The notes: generated from the letters alone by a model not told the origin. Positions 1 through 10,146 are shown, numbered from the stretch's first letter. The stretch is DNA of 64,000 nt from Aurantiochytrium sp. KH105 (GCA_003116975.1 BGKB01000210.1:62001-126000); one strand, 5' to 3'. A program made the numbers and translations.

Positions 1-120
1 CGTGCCGTGTTGGCTAGTGTCGTGCTGTGCCGAGCAGGGAGGCCGCGCCGTTTCGACACGTGAAAAGTCGGCAAGACCGCTCGGGCGACGCAGCATACAG
101 GCAGACACGGCGGCTGCGCG
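1..120. other. Upstream region of the kinesin-like gene
   Basis: Short GC-rich leader at the window edge. It holds an in-frame TGA at 61-63 that fixes ATG 121 as the first start in the kinesin-like frame. No other gene is supported here; whatever lies to the left is cut off. Confidence 0.4.
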
Positions 121-3100
121 ATGGCCTCAGCCGCGGGAGGCGCTGCGGCATGGTCGGTGGGGTGCCGGCTCGTGCGGCCTCCTCGCGAGGCGCCCGCGAG
201 ACGTTTGGGGAAAGAAGGCCTCTCGAACCTGGACAACCCCAGCTGGTCCCGGCCGGGCAGCAGCAGCAGCAGCAGCAGTAGCAGCAGCAACAAGATCGGC
301 GAAAGCGATCGCTTTCTTGCGGCCAAACCCGAGGGATTGGGCATTCCCACAAGCTCGCCCTCGTCCCTCACATCCTCTGCGCGATGGAAATGTGCGTCGC
401 TCGAGGCCGAGCGCACGGTGATCATTCAGCAACGCCTCGGCACCGAAGATTCTCTGCAAAAAGTGAGCGGCTTTGACCGCGTCTTTCGCGAACAAGTCAC
501 TGATGAGGTCGTTTTCCAGCGTACTGAAGAACCTCTCCTCAATGACGTTTGGAATGGTGCCGACACTTGCGCAGTGGTTTGCGGCGCGGTCAGGGAAAAA
601 AAGGATGCCGCTGCCGCATCGCTGCAGCGACCGCTCGAATACTTATTCACGCGCATCGATGATGCTACAGATACAGCCGCAAGTGTTTTACGCTTCAAAG
701 TTTTCCTCTCCGTGCTCTATGTATATCCCGATCAAGTTGTCGATGCCTTAGCTCCCGCGCCTCGTCGCCTTCAGCTCGGTTCAGACGGTGCAGTCAACCC
801 ACTGCCAAATGCCGTGCAAATCGACTCCGCCGCAGAAGGTGTCGATCGCATCGCAGACTTACAGCCACCCATGCGGTCTCGCACCGCTGCACCTGCTCCC
901 ATGCATAGAGTCGTCTGCCTTCGTCTCGAGCGGTGGGTCCGCTCACGAAAAAGGGGTCTGCTCACCCCGGATCGCGATCGCATTGCTTTACGCGACATGG
1001 GACCACCGCCATCCGAGCTTCTTCCCGAGTCCACCGACGATTGGACCGTGACCAGCTCCGTCTTTCGCAAAGTCAATGTACAGCTCCTCGAGGCCAACCT
1101 CTCAAGCACAAGCAACCCCGTCGCCGATGCACTTGGTGCGCATGCGAGTGCGCACAGTCACAAGCTTCATCGCGATGTAGCGCAGACACTTACCTCTTTC
1201 TGCCGCTGTTTGCAGGAAGACGGAGGGCCCTTTCGAGATGCCAAGCTTACCCATGTGCTCAAGCCCGTTTTTCTCGAAGCTTCGCGCTGTTCGCTCATTG
1301 CCTACGTGGAAACGCCTTCAAATAGCTATTGCAAGAGTGCCGGGCCGCTGCGCTTTGCAGAGCGCGCATTGCGTGCCGTACGCGCGCGGCAAGCTGCACC
1401 GCGGTTGGAAACTTCTTCAATTGACATATCTCATGCCACTGACACTAATCCCGACGGTGCGTACCTACTTGACGATGGCACAGGATTTCGTCACGAGAGT
1501 CTTCTTCTCAATACTTCTCCTCGAAGAAGAGGAGGTCGAAGACGCAACGCTAGCTTCAGCAGCATGACCAGTAGTGTGGAGACCAAGCTTGATCGCGGGT
1601 CAGACTACAGTCGACCAGGAACAGGATCATCGGCAACGCGGGCCTTCGAACGCTCACGCACTCGTGTTCTCGACATTCTGCAGGATCTACGCCAAGATTT
1701 ACAAACAGGAGACGAAGACGCGCATGATGGAATCACCAAATCACTTGGCCAGCAGCATCAGCGACAGCAAAGCCTACCATCCTCCCCGCGACGTTGCTTT
1801 GCCGAAGCAGGTACCGGTGTTGGCAGTCTAGATGATGAGGACCTTGCAGCATCGAGAGAGGCCCTGCGCCAGCAGCTCTCTCGCTTCCAAGTCGAAAAGG
1901 AACTTCTTGCAAAGATACGCGATGGACCACGCGCTCTTGTGCCGGACGAGGCCAAAGAAGCTGTCGGCGACCTTGTGCAGCGCTTGGAAGATGAACGTCG
2001 GCAAGCGCTCGAGAAAGCACGTGCCTTGATGCAGCAAGTCTGGCAACTCGAAGCCGAAAAGGGTGACGCGCAGCGCAAGTCCCGCGTGCTTCAAGAGCGC
2101 GTCGACATCCTGGAGGCCGACCGGGACGCTCATGAAGCAAGTTTGCCGCAGCTGCGCGCTCAGCACGAAGCCCAACTCGAGGCACTCAAGGAGCAACACA
2201 CCACTACGCAAGAGCAGATGCGTCGCGACGCCGATGCTCGCCTTCGCAAGGCTCGTGCCGATGTTGCAGAGCTTGCGGCAAAAACAGAGGCAGATCGCGC
2301 CAAAGTGGTCGCGCAAGAACGGAAGCGAGCCAAAGAGCAACTTGAAGCCCTCGAGACTCGTCATAAGGAAGAGATTAAATCCTTGAGGGAACGCGCTGAG
2401 GATCGCGAGGCTGCCTTTCGCCAGCGCCTCAAAGAGACGCAGTCCGAGGGCCGCAAGCACATTGAGCAAGCCACCCTGCACGAGATCGAGCGAGACCGCA
2501 CGCTGCGCGAAGCCCAAGATTCTCTTGCTGATGCTGAGGCCGCGCACCGCCAAGAACTCGACCGCGTTCGCAGCGAAATTGAGGAGGAGCGTTCCGACAT
2601 GGAGCAATTTCGCGCCGAAGAACGCGATCGCGCGGAGCAAGCGCTGCGTGATCTCGAGATGGAGCGCAAGCTCCGGCAAGAACGCGAGGAAGCTCACCAT
2701 GCCGCAGCCGCAGCCGCGCAGCGCCGTATCTCTGCGCTTCAGGATGACATAAGTCGGCTCAAAGCGTCTCACAATTCAAGTGGAGCCGCAGGCCCTGCGA
2801 CTGCATCTGCCTCTACATCTGGGAGCGCTCTTGTGGCACGTGTGCAGCAGAGCGAAGAACTCACGCGTCTCAGACGTGCATTGCGCGAAAAAGATGCCGA
2901 ATTGCAAAGAGTGCTTGCGCAGCTTCAGGACGAGCGCTCGCACCGCAGCGTGCTTGAGAACGACGCTACACGCTATCGTACTCAGCTCGCCGCGCGCGAC
3001 GGAGAAAATCAAGCGCTCAAGGTGGTCTCCGAGGAGCTGAGCGCGGCCCATGAGGAGGCTTGCCGTGATCTTGAAGCCGCGGTGCAGCGCGTCGACCTCC

Positions 3101-3957
3101 TTGAGCGCGAGGCAGCCGGCAAAACACATCTCCAGGCGGATCTTGCACGCGCTGGTCGCGAGGTCGCAAATCTTCGCGAGAATCTCGAAGACGCGCAATC
3201 TTCACTCGAGACGCAGGACCGACGTGTCTCTGCAGCAGAAACGCGAGCTTCTGGGCTTGCTTCTCGCCTTCGGGAAACAGAACGCCGTCTCGAAGACGCA
3301 TTGGTCGAACGCGATCGCCTCGTCGAGGAGGTTGAAGGCCTTCGTGACCAGGTCATCCGGGCAGAGGAGGAGGCGGCGCAGCATGTCCGATCCAACGAAG
3401 AACTTGCAGTCCTCCGCGAGCGACTTCGCGCCGTCGAGGCGACAGCGCGCCAAGACCGTCCTCAGCATCATTATGAAGACTATCGCCCACTTTCGCGCGA
3501 AACATGGAGCCGGTCTTCTCGCGCGCGCCCTGGCTCTTCGTCGCATATCGCTTCATCCCCACGACGGACGAGACCGTATCGAGACGCAAAGCCACGTACC
3601 CCGCAATTATCGCGGCATCGAGGGCCACCGAGGACGCCCCCATCATCGTCGTCGTCGACGTCGCGCCGAATCTCCGGCCCGCGCTCCCCTCGCAGTGATG
3701 CGCTTACGGAAGAAGACATGATTGAACGCGCGGCGCGAGCAGCTGCGGACCACACGGTAGCTTCGCTGAGCAACGCTCTGAACCGAAGCAGCCATCAAGG
3801 CGAGGTTCGAGGCGCAGCTTCTGAAGCAGCTTCGGATGTCGAGGATGATCCTGTTCGAGATGCCTTGGCGCAGAGTCTCCGGGATAAGGAAGCAGAAGTC
3901 AAGCAACTTAAACGTCGCATCGACGCTCTTGCACATACCAACATCACTTTTGTGTAA
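121..3957 (+). CDS. Kinesin-related protein with degenerate motor domain and long coiled coil
   Basis: A 1278-residue protein in one uninterrupted frame. Residues about 90-430 follow the kinesin motor fold. F-D-R-V-F is at 118-122. Then comes a stretch matching the 'EYLFxRI...F.V...YxxQVxDxL' segment, and R-D-A-K-L-T-H at 372-378 stands for the kinesin helix-4/5 signature RDSKLTR. It is followed by the usual 'P....Y......LRFAERA' end of the motor. The Walker A loop, normally GQTGSGKT, reads CGAVREKKD at 154-162. I find neither a switch I NxxSSRSH nor a switch II DLAGSE; the corresponding site reads roughly V-N-V-Q-L-L-E-A-N. The protein should therefore not hydrolyse ATP like a motor. Residues about 575-1085 are a charged coiled coil, then a Ser/Arg/Pro-rich linker and a short final helix. 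The N-terminus has a Ser run from an AGC repeat (258-289), so translation could start downstream. The kinesin relation is by eye; a divergent coiled-coil protein is the alternative. Confidence 0.72.
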   Translation: MASAAGGAAAWSVGCRLVRPPREAPARRLGKEGLSNLDNPSWSRPGSSSSSSSSSSNKIGESDRFLAAKPEGLGIPTSSPSSLTSSARWKCASLEAERTVIIQQRLGTEDSLQKVSGFDRVFREQVTDEVVFQRTEEPLLNDVWNGADTCAVVCGAVREKKDAAAASLQRPLEYLFTRIDDATDTAASVLRFKVFLSVLYVYPDQVVDALAPAPRRLQLGSDGAVNPLPNAVQIDSAAEGVDRIADLQPPMRSRTAAPAPMHRVVCLRLERWVRSRKRGLLTPDRDRIALRDMGPPPSELLPESTDDWTVTSSVFRKVNVQLLEANLSSTSNPVADALGAHASAHSHKLHRDVAQTLTSFCRCLQEDGGPFRDAKLTHVLKPVFLEASRCSLIAYVETPSNSYCKSAGPLRFAERALRAVRARQAAPRLETSSIDISHATDTNPDGAYLLDDGTGFRHESLLLNTSPRRRGGRRRNASFSSMTSSVETKLDRGSDYSRPGTGSSATRAFERSRTRVLDILQDLRQDLQTGDEDAHDGITKSLGQQHQRQQSLPSSPRRCFAEAGTGVGSLDDEDLAASREALRQQLSRFQVEKELLAKIRDGPRALVPDEAKEAVGDLVQRLEDERRQALEKARALMQQVWQLEAEKGDAQRKSRVLQERVDILEADRDAHEASLPQLRAQHEAQLEALKEQHTTTQEQMRRDADARLRKARADVAELAAKTEADRAKVVAQERKRAKEQLEALETRHKEEIKSLRERAEDREAAFRQRLKETQSEGRKHIEQATLHEIERDRTLREAQDSLADAEAAHRQELDRVRSEIEEERSDMEQFRAEERDRAEQALRDLEMERKLRQEREEAHHAAAAAAQRRISALQDDISRLKASHNSSGAAGPATASASTSGSALVARVQQSEELTRLRRALREKDAELQRVLAQLQDERSHRSVLENDATRYRTQLAARDGENQALKVVSEELSAAHEEACRDLEAAVQRVDLLEREAAGKTHLQADLARAGREVANLRENLEDAQSSLETQDRRVSAAETRASGLASRLRETERRLEDALVERDRLVEEVEGLRDQVIRAEEEAAQHVRSNEELAVLRERLRAVEATARQDRPQHHYEDYRPLSRETWSRSSRARPGSSSHIASSPRRTRPYRDAKPRTPQLSRHRGPPRTPPSSSSSTSRRISGPRSPRSDALTEEDMIERAARAAADHTVASLSNALNRSSHQGEVRGAASEAASDVEDDPVRDALAQSLRDKEAEVKQLKRRIDALAHTNITFV
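258..293 (+). repeat. AGC/CAG trinucleotide repeat
   Basis: An imperfect CAG/AGC run that encodes a Ser-rich tract near the N-terminus of the kinesin-like protein. Its length is likely variable between strains. Confidence 0.85.
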
Positions 3958-4109
3958 AGAAGTATTCGTCACCCTGCTGTCTCTCGTCAAACGGGATTGT
4001 TAAATGTGGAATTTAATCTGCACTCAGGCCCAGGCCTTGGCTCAAAGAATTTCTCTACATAGACGGACCTACGTCTTCTTTGTACTATCATTGTTTACCT
4101 TGTTGCTTG

Positions 4110-7100
4110 TTAGCGGCGAGCTCTGGATCTCGAATGCGGTGCTCGAGTCGGACTACGTGCAAGTGTAATCGGATGTGCATCACTTCGATGCAACCAATTG
4201 CAAAATGCAGCAAGTGCTGCAGGTAGTTCCTTGCGCTTTTTCAGGCTCACACAAAGCATTGGATATCGAGTAAAGGCGTCCCAAAACGTCATTTCTGCCA
4301 AATTTCTCCCCAGACTCACCTTGTGACTCTTTCCATAACGAGTCCACGCGTCTGTATTCCGTGAGCTCGCTTGTCGCGCACCTCCATGCCCTTCCTCGTC
4401 AGAAGACACATCGTCGCCATCCGCATTGTCCAGAGGAGGTTCTGCCTCGAACCACGCTGCAAGCCGGGCAAAGATTTGCAGGTGCGCTTCCGTGGCATCC
4501 CGCTCGAGTCGATCCTGCCAATAGTGCAAATAAGGAAGGTCATCAATATGAACCGAACGAAACGATTTGCGCGCGTACCGACCACAAAAGAGAAACAGGT
4601 TCTCGCCATCCTGAGCCCATGTCTCGCGCGAGTCGTACGCAGGACGTTTGCTGGACGACTTGCCTTGAGCTTGAAGTTTCTTTAGTGAAAGAGGAAGCAC
4701 GTGCAAAAGGGCATCGAGGGGCTCAACAAGGATATCCCATGTTGTGCGGGATTGCAAATGGTAGCGCGCTTCGGGAAAAACCAAAAGCCTCTGCATGGAC
4801 CTCTGCACGATCCCGAAAATTCGTGCAATAAGTTGCGTTCTCGATCTGCTCTCAAAATACTCTTGCGCGGAACTTTTGGGCGAATGTCTTCGCCCAACGA
4901 GCTGCCGCACGTATGTGTTGATGAGGCCGTCTCTTGACGCTCCAAATCCATCAAGATGGGGGCTAAAGAGTCTGTGGCGCTCTAGAACGCGAGCTGCCTT
5001 GAACTGCTTGCTAGGAGACACGTTGTGAGCTTGCAGCAAATGCTGCGACACAGCATCAACACTTGTAAAGCACATACCTGCGGCACCGACGAGATCGCCT
5101 CCGTGACAGAAAACATCAATTGGGTCCGGCAATACACACGCTGCACTGGGGAGAAACCTGTTTTGATTTGAGTCCGCGACTAGGTCGTCAATCGCCCATG
5201 CGTAGCAGATGGGACACACATGCAGCTTGCGCGCCAAACTTGTGTCCTTGCTTTCATGGCGCACGCCCAGATGAACTTCAGAGGGTTCTTTGATCCATAC
5301 GGATGAGCCGCATGCGGCCTCACGCAACAAGTCTTTACGCGATTGGCCAGCGGGCTCGAACTCGGCTGAAAAATCGATGACGAGACCTACACCTTGCGTC
5401 TTTCCGCTCTCTTCGGACACATGAACACTATTCGAACTTTTGCTGGTCTCCTCCCTTGTCGAATGATTCTCTGTTGCCTCCACCAGACTTGCGTACCGTA
5501 CGCGTTTGGAAGCGGACGTCTTGGAAAGCGTCTCAGATGAAAGAGGTGCCGGCATCAGAGATCGCGCCGTCCCGTGGTCGCTTCCCGATGATGCGGTGAA
5601 CGTTGAAGGGAGCCTTGAAGCTGTAGCTGTTTTAGCTTCTGCTCCTTTCGCTTTGGCGGCTCCCGAACGAGGTCCAGCGAGCGTCGCATCTGCGTCCTGA
5701 GCGGTGTTCAAGGCATCCCTCTTCCTCTTACCGCGAGTTTGCTCCTGATTTTGCGATTTGCTCGGCAAATCTGGTCCATGCTCAGACCCCTTTTGCTCCT
5801 TGTCTTCATCTGTCTCGGTGCAGCGTGATTTTCCCTTGACGGCATCATCATCTTCAAGCATATCACGAGTCAGATCGCACACGGAGCGAAGTTCCATCGC
5901 TGTCAGGTCCGTTCGACTCGTCTTTAAGGCATTCTTAGAGCGAAGTTGGGCGAAAAAGGTCGGCAAGTGCGACGGAGAGGTCGTGGCTGAAAACACGCCT
6001 CGTTTCCCCGAGTCTGCCCGCTCAATGCGGAAACGTCCGAAATCCTCCGTGACAGCAGCACTTTCGAGAATGTACTCACGAAGTTCTGCTTCGTTTTCGC
6101 GGCCGACAAAGTCTTGCCCTCGTACAGATGAAGCCACTTTGAAGCGATGTTTTGGCCTGATGAGAATCCCCGTCTCACTCGCGTCTTTGCCGCCTCGTCG
6201 CTGTAGGCTTCCAAGAGCCCAGCCTTTTGCGACAAAATAGTCCACATAATCTTGACAACGCAACGGGCCGAGCATGTCAAGAAAGAGAACACGTGCTGCT
6301 CGGTTGTTAAAGGCCGCTTCTTGTGTATGAGATGTTGATGCACTGTTACTGCTCCGACTCGATGACGCAGCCGACTTTTGCATTTTGGCAAGCGCAGTGT
6401 CTGCGCTGCCGCCGTGAGCGCGCACGAATGCCGCAAATTCCTCGCGAAGCTCAGGAAACTCGGTCAAAGCAGACTCAAGGTTGGTATCGACGTAGAAATA
6501 GTCGTGCTCTCGACGCGAGGTTCCCTCGCGATAAATATGCCCTGGTCGCAGAAGCGCATCAATCGTAAAGGGGGGCTCAACGTGTCCAAGAACAAATCCC
6601 TGGCGTTTAAGAAAAGCCAATAGTAAACGCTCTCTTGATGGGTGATCATCAGAAATCACGGCAGATTCTTCATTCTCAGAGGGGGCGGAGTCAAGTTCAC
6701 GTACTTGGCGTGCCGTCTCCGTGGCTGCCGACTCTGCCGACGATGCAGTCCGTTTTTGCGATGGTGAGAGTTGTTTATCATGCGCGCTTGACGCGGATTT
6801 TGTTGCCGCTGGCGTCACAAGCTCGTCGTCATTGTCATGAGGGGATTCGTCGTCCCGCTCGTCGTCAGCTCCTTGAGTTTCTCTTGCACTCGCCCCGGGT
6901 GGCGAAGCAATCGAATGCTGGGCGTTGACGCGAGGTGATGCGGTGTCCGGCAAGTTTTCGAATTCCCCGTCGAGTTTAGCGCTATTATGTGTAGCAGCAC
7001 TAGCATACGCGAGATGCTCTGCTTCCCGGGTAAGATGAAGGTTTCGCTGAGCATCTGCAAGGTCTTCGAGTTCCTCGTGGACGTCCTCTTCGCGGGAAGC

Positions 7101-7829
7101 AGCAGCGGCATCCGCAAGATCGTCTGCGCTTTGGCTGAGAATAGCCTCGCGCGAAGCAGCGGCCGCACGCCGCGCCTCGATTCGTGCAGCATCGGCAGTG
7201 CTAAAGTCAACAACAAGTCGACTGCAGTTTTTCTCGGCATTTCGTAATAGGCGAACGTGATAAACTTCGATGGGGGCTCCAACGTCTCGCGCATCCTGGT
7301 TTTCTTCATCCGAGAATGCAATGCGAATGTTTCGCCCACGTAAACGCCAATCCCAGTTCTCGAAGCGCAACTGCGAAGCTTCGAGAGGAACATGCAATTG
7401 CTGCAAATCTGTTGTGGCTTCCTGTGGCTTCGCTTGGCCTAAGTTTGCAACAAGTGCTTCTTGTTCGCCGCGACTCCCTTCTATTGCTGGGCCAAGCCGA
7501 GAGATGATCTCGCCTATCCTAACCTCGCGCGCCTCGCCGTTTGTGATTTCATTGGCAATTTTATCGAACATGCGCAATTTATGCTCTTCAACGACGAGCG
7601 CAGCTTTGGCAATCTCGTGTTGCAATTTACGTTCTTCATGAATGCGATGCAGAATTTGACCTGCAACATCAGACGGGACGCGTGCATCTCGATAGCGACT
7701 TTCACCTGCGATACTTTGCCGGATCGCAGCAGAGGCGGTCGTGTTCTGCGAACCCTCATTTTCCTGTGAAATATTGTCCGACTGATGGCCTGTGTCGATC
7801 CATTCGTCTCGTTGATTTGTGTTTGCCAT
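4110..7829 (-). CDS. Large hypothetical protein with duplicated domain and zinc-finger-like motif
   Basis: A 1239-residue protein that I do not recognise, converging on the kinesin-like gene with 152 bp between stops. The first ~370 residues are polar and helical, rich in Ala, Glu, Asp and Ser. Two ~65-residue segments look like copies of one domain, at about residues 400-470 and 510-590. Each has an aromatic/Gly start (KRQGFVLG and AKGWALG), then LLRPGH or LIRPKH, then an acidic/Leu helix. A long disordered Ser/Thr/Lys-rich linker follows. Near residue 880 is C-P-I-C, with a later cysteine and H-L-L-Q-A-H, suggesting a C2H2-type metal site with a long insertion. The C-terminal ~200 residues are Arg-rich and helical, ending in SRSRARR. 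Start ATG at 7827-7829. A nuclear role is possible given the basic tail and zinc-like motif, but this is a guess. Confidence 0.7.
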   Translation of the reverse strand: MANTNQRDEWIDTGHQSDNISQENEGSQNTTASAAIRQSIAGESRYRDARVPSDVAGQILHRIHEERKLQHEIAKAALVVEEHKLRMFDKIANEITNGEAREVRIGEIISRLGPAIEGSRGEQEALVANLGQAKPQEATTDLQQLHVPLEASQLRFENWDWRLRGRNIRIAFSDEENQDARDVGAPIEVYHVRLLRNAEKNCSRLVVDFSTADAARIEARRAAAASREAILSQSADDLADAAAASREEDVHEELEDLADAQRNLHLTREAEHLAYASAATHNSAKLDGEFENLPDTASPRVNAQHSIASPPGASARETQGADDERDDESPHDNDDELVTPAATKSASSAHDKQLSPSQKRTASSAESAATETARQVRELDSAPSENEESAVISDDHPSRERLLLAFLKRQGFVLGHVEPPFTIDALLRPGHIYREGTSRREHDYFYVDTNLESALTEFPELREEFAAFVRAHGGSADTALAKMQKSAASSSRSSNSASTSHTQEAAFNNRAARVLFLDMLGPLRCQDYVDYFVAKGWALGSLQRRGGKDASETGILIRPKHRFKVASSVRGQDFVGRENEAELREYILESAAVTEDFGRFRIERADSGKRGVFSATTSPSHLPTFFAQLRSKNALKTSRTDLTAMELRSVCDLTRDMLEDDDAVKGKSRCTETDEDKEQKGSEHGPDLPSKSQNQEQTRGKRKRDALNTAQDADATLAGPRSGAAKAKGAEAKTATASRLPSTFTASSGSDHGTARSLMPAPLSSETLSKTSASKRVRYASLVEATENHSTREETSKSSNSVHVSEESGKTQGVGLVIDFSAEFEPAGQSRKDLLREAACGSSVWIKEPSEVHLGVRHESKDTSLARKLHVCPICYAWAIDDLVADSNQNRFLPSAACVLPDPIDVFCHGGDLVGAAGMCFTSVDAVSQHLLQAHNVSPSKQFKAARVLERHRLFSPHLDGFGASRDGLINTYVRQLVGRRHSPKSSAQEYFESRSRTQLIARIFGIVQRSMQRLLVFPEARYHLQSRTTWDILVEPLDALLHVLPLSLKKLQAQGKSSSKRPAYDSRETWAQDGENLFLFCGRYARKSFRSVHIDDLPYLHYWQDRLERDATEAHLQIFARLAAWFEAEPPLDNADGDDVSSDEEGHGGARQASSRNTDAWTRYGKSHKVSLGRNLAEMTFWDAFTRYPMLCVSLKKRKELPAALAAFCNWLHRSDAHPITLARSPTRAPHSRSRARR

Positions 7830-9298
7830 CCTCTCTTTTTCCTTTTGCGTGAAGGTGAAATATAGAAGAGAATCAGACGAATTTTATCTCTTGCAGGCGG
7901 CACAACTCCTTTACAGGCGCGTATTTGCGAGCAATTTCAAAGATCTTAGTCGGCGGGGACCAATGGCCGGATCCGTTGCTGCCAGTCTTGTTCTTGTTGG
8001 TGATTATTGTTTCTCCCCCTTTTTTTTTCTTGACAAGAGCACACCGCGGTTCCGAGGTTGCAAGCTCGGACGACTCTCTCTATCGTCGGGATCGAAGCTG
8101 TCGCGCGCGCGACAGAGGAAGGGGCGCGTATGCGCCTCTGTTCAGCCCCACGTTCCCAGTACCGACTTGTGTCTCGCGAGCGAGCACAGAGCCGGCCTGG
8201 GAGACGAGGAAAATTGTAGTGTCCTTTATTTCTTTTCTCTGCTGATGACTCGTGCAAGGCTCCGCGTGGCCGCTCTCCGCAGGCTCTGGGTCACAGCCAA
8301 CCTCTGTAGCTGATAATAGACGGCACGAGAGCCACGTACAGGCCTCTGAACACGTTTTGTCGGCAATGAAGACTCGACCCAAGTTGCCTTGGTCCTGTCT
8401 CACTCACTGTCAAGTTTCGTGTCTGCTTTTCGCAATGAGACTGAAAGAGCTTCACTTTTCGGGTCGTAGCGTTAGGCCCAATGAGCGTGTTTCAAAACTA
8501 GGCTACCGTTCTCGGCAAAAGGAAAAAGCGAAAGGAGGGCGCCATCGGAGAGTGAGGTAGACCTAGGTGGTGTTCAACTGTCAACATCTTTCATCGTTAT
8601 CATTTTTAAGTTCGCCATTCATCAAAATGCTCTTGTCGCAAAGGCGCACAGTGAGAGCGCAAATCAAATCATCACCAGCCGCTTAGCGCTTGAACTGACG
8701 GAGACGGCCAGGCCGAGAGACAAAGGTAACGACGACGAACTCGACGGCCTTGTCGTTGAGTGTTCCAAGAAACTTCGCTCCCACTCTACAGCTCGTTTCG
8801 ATCCTGCTTCGGGGCATTAAAGTGTGTCGGTCCCCTGAATTCTGATTCTGCCGCCGGTCTCTTTCGACGTATGTTCTTGTTCTCAGGGTCGTCATCGTTG
8901 GTCGAATTTTCATCCAAGTTCTTGTCGTCGCTGCTTGTATTGCCCAACAAGGTCGTCGTAAGCAGAGGCGTGTCGCGATCCGGAGCTAAGTCAACAAGTT
9001 CAAAAAGGATAGCCTTATTTCGCTGTCGACATCAAAAGAAGAAGACGTAGAAGACGTAAGAATGCTGGGCATTGATGCAAGCCTAGGTCGACTTGACCTG
9101 ACTTTCTTCATCCACAGCATCAGATGGAGTGATGCGACTAGAACGGCCCGGACTTTTTCTTGCGCACAAAGGTCGATCTTTTCCGCTACATTCAAGACCG
9201 AAATAAGCGCGAAACTGTTTGCACCTCCGGCAGAGCACACGCCGACACTTTTCTCCTTTCTCAAGCACCCATGGGCTGAGTCTCTCCTTGTCTTCACC
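7830..9298. other. Gap between the hypothetical gene and the polycystin fragment
   Basis: About 1.5 kb with no long convincing gene. The left part should hold the promoter of the minus-strand hypothetical gene. It contains pyrimidine runs near 8015-8035 and only short, composition-driven open frames. The right part (8786-9022, minus) contains a possible terminal exon, listed separately. Confidence 0.4.
8786..9022 (-). other. Possible 3' exon downstream of the polycystin fragment
   Basis: On the minus strand a pyrimidine-rich tract ends in CAG at 9023-9025, a good splice-acceptor shape. It is followed by 78 open codons to a TAG at 8786-8788. The peptide is Asp/Asn/Glu/Lys-rich (it contains ELVDLAPDRD and IRRKRP), which looks more like a protein tail than random frame. 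It is in the same phase as the channel fragment at 9299-10033, separated from it by in-frame stops at 9299 and 9083. A phase-0 join would need a donor inside the S6 tail; a GAT|GTGAAG site exists after M-S-E-A-Y-E-D. I cannot confirm the join. Confidence 0.25.
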
Positions 9299-10033
9299 TC
9301 AATAAATTGCCATGTACTGCCTGAAGCACCAGCTTGCTTCTGCCGTTGCCTTCACATCCTCGTACGCCTCACTCATGACCGCAATGAGCAGGTTGAGAAG
9401 GAGAATCACCAAGAGCACGGCTGCCAGCATCGTCATGCCCGTACCGACAGCCTGGTCCATCTTGTACTTGCCGTCAAAGTTCAGCTCACCCAGGGCTCCT
9501 CGCAAGGCAAAGACAAGCGCCTTCATAACTGAGTTGACAGGCGCATACTTGAGCCCGAAAACTACGTAGTCGAAGATTCCAAAGGCGAAAATAAAGACGG
9601 CCAAGATGGCGAGAAAGCTCATCAGCTTAGCAAGCATGCCAGTGACAATCATGACTTGAACTGCAAAGGTGCTGGATACCCGTAAATATTCGAGGGTCTT
9701 GAAATAGCAGAGAAAGACAACGCTCCCGAGCAGGTATTGCCGAGCCATCGAAAGCCGCATCAGATCTGAAACGTCGTTAAACACATCACGCTCCGCGTTT
9801 TCCAGCCAGTCCGAACTCCTCTGGGCAGCACCATGGATGAGCTTTATATGCGTAACCGCCAACAGAAAGAAGAGAAAAATGATGCTGAGGTCCAAGTAAT
9901 TGAAAGGGTCCGCCCAATACGCAGTCAGGTCAGCCAGGACCTGTTCGCACGTTCTCACAATTCCATTAACTCGAACGCTTTGCCATACCCTTTGGGAGGA
10001 ACGATCAAGGCTTATCCTGTGTGTTCCCGGCAG
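9299..10033 (-). pseudogene. Polycystin-type cation channel fragment, 5'-truncated
   Basis: An open frame that encodes only the back half of a PKD2/TRP-like channel. Recognisable parts in order: an S3-like segment beginning N-Y-L-D-L; an S4-like segment with F-L-C-Y-F-K; a long S5 helix; a pore helix with selectivity-filter-like G-E-L-N-F-D-G; and an S6 with L-L-N-L-L-I-A-V-M, followed by the typical S-E-A-Y-E-D-V-K tail. S1, S2 and the large extracellular polycystin domain are absent. The frame closes upstream at 10034-10036 with no ATG, and only about 110 bp separate it from the stop of the acetyl-CoA transporter on the same strand, so there is little room for more exons. It ends at TGA 9299-9301 soon after S6. 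This is probably a gene remnant. An intron-containing gene with unusual structure, or an assembly break, is the alternative. The family call is firm; the gene status is not. Confidence 0.65.
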
Positions 10034-10146
10034 TCAGGCGGCGGCAAGGCCTTTGGCTGAAGCGCGGAATTTCGTAAGTGCCAAGTCAAGTCTCCGTATC
10101 AATTAGGAAAAATCATTCACGTCCTACATTCAGACGATCTTTAAAA

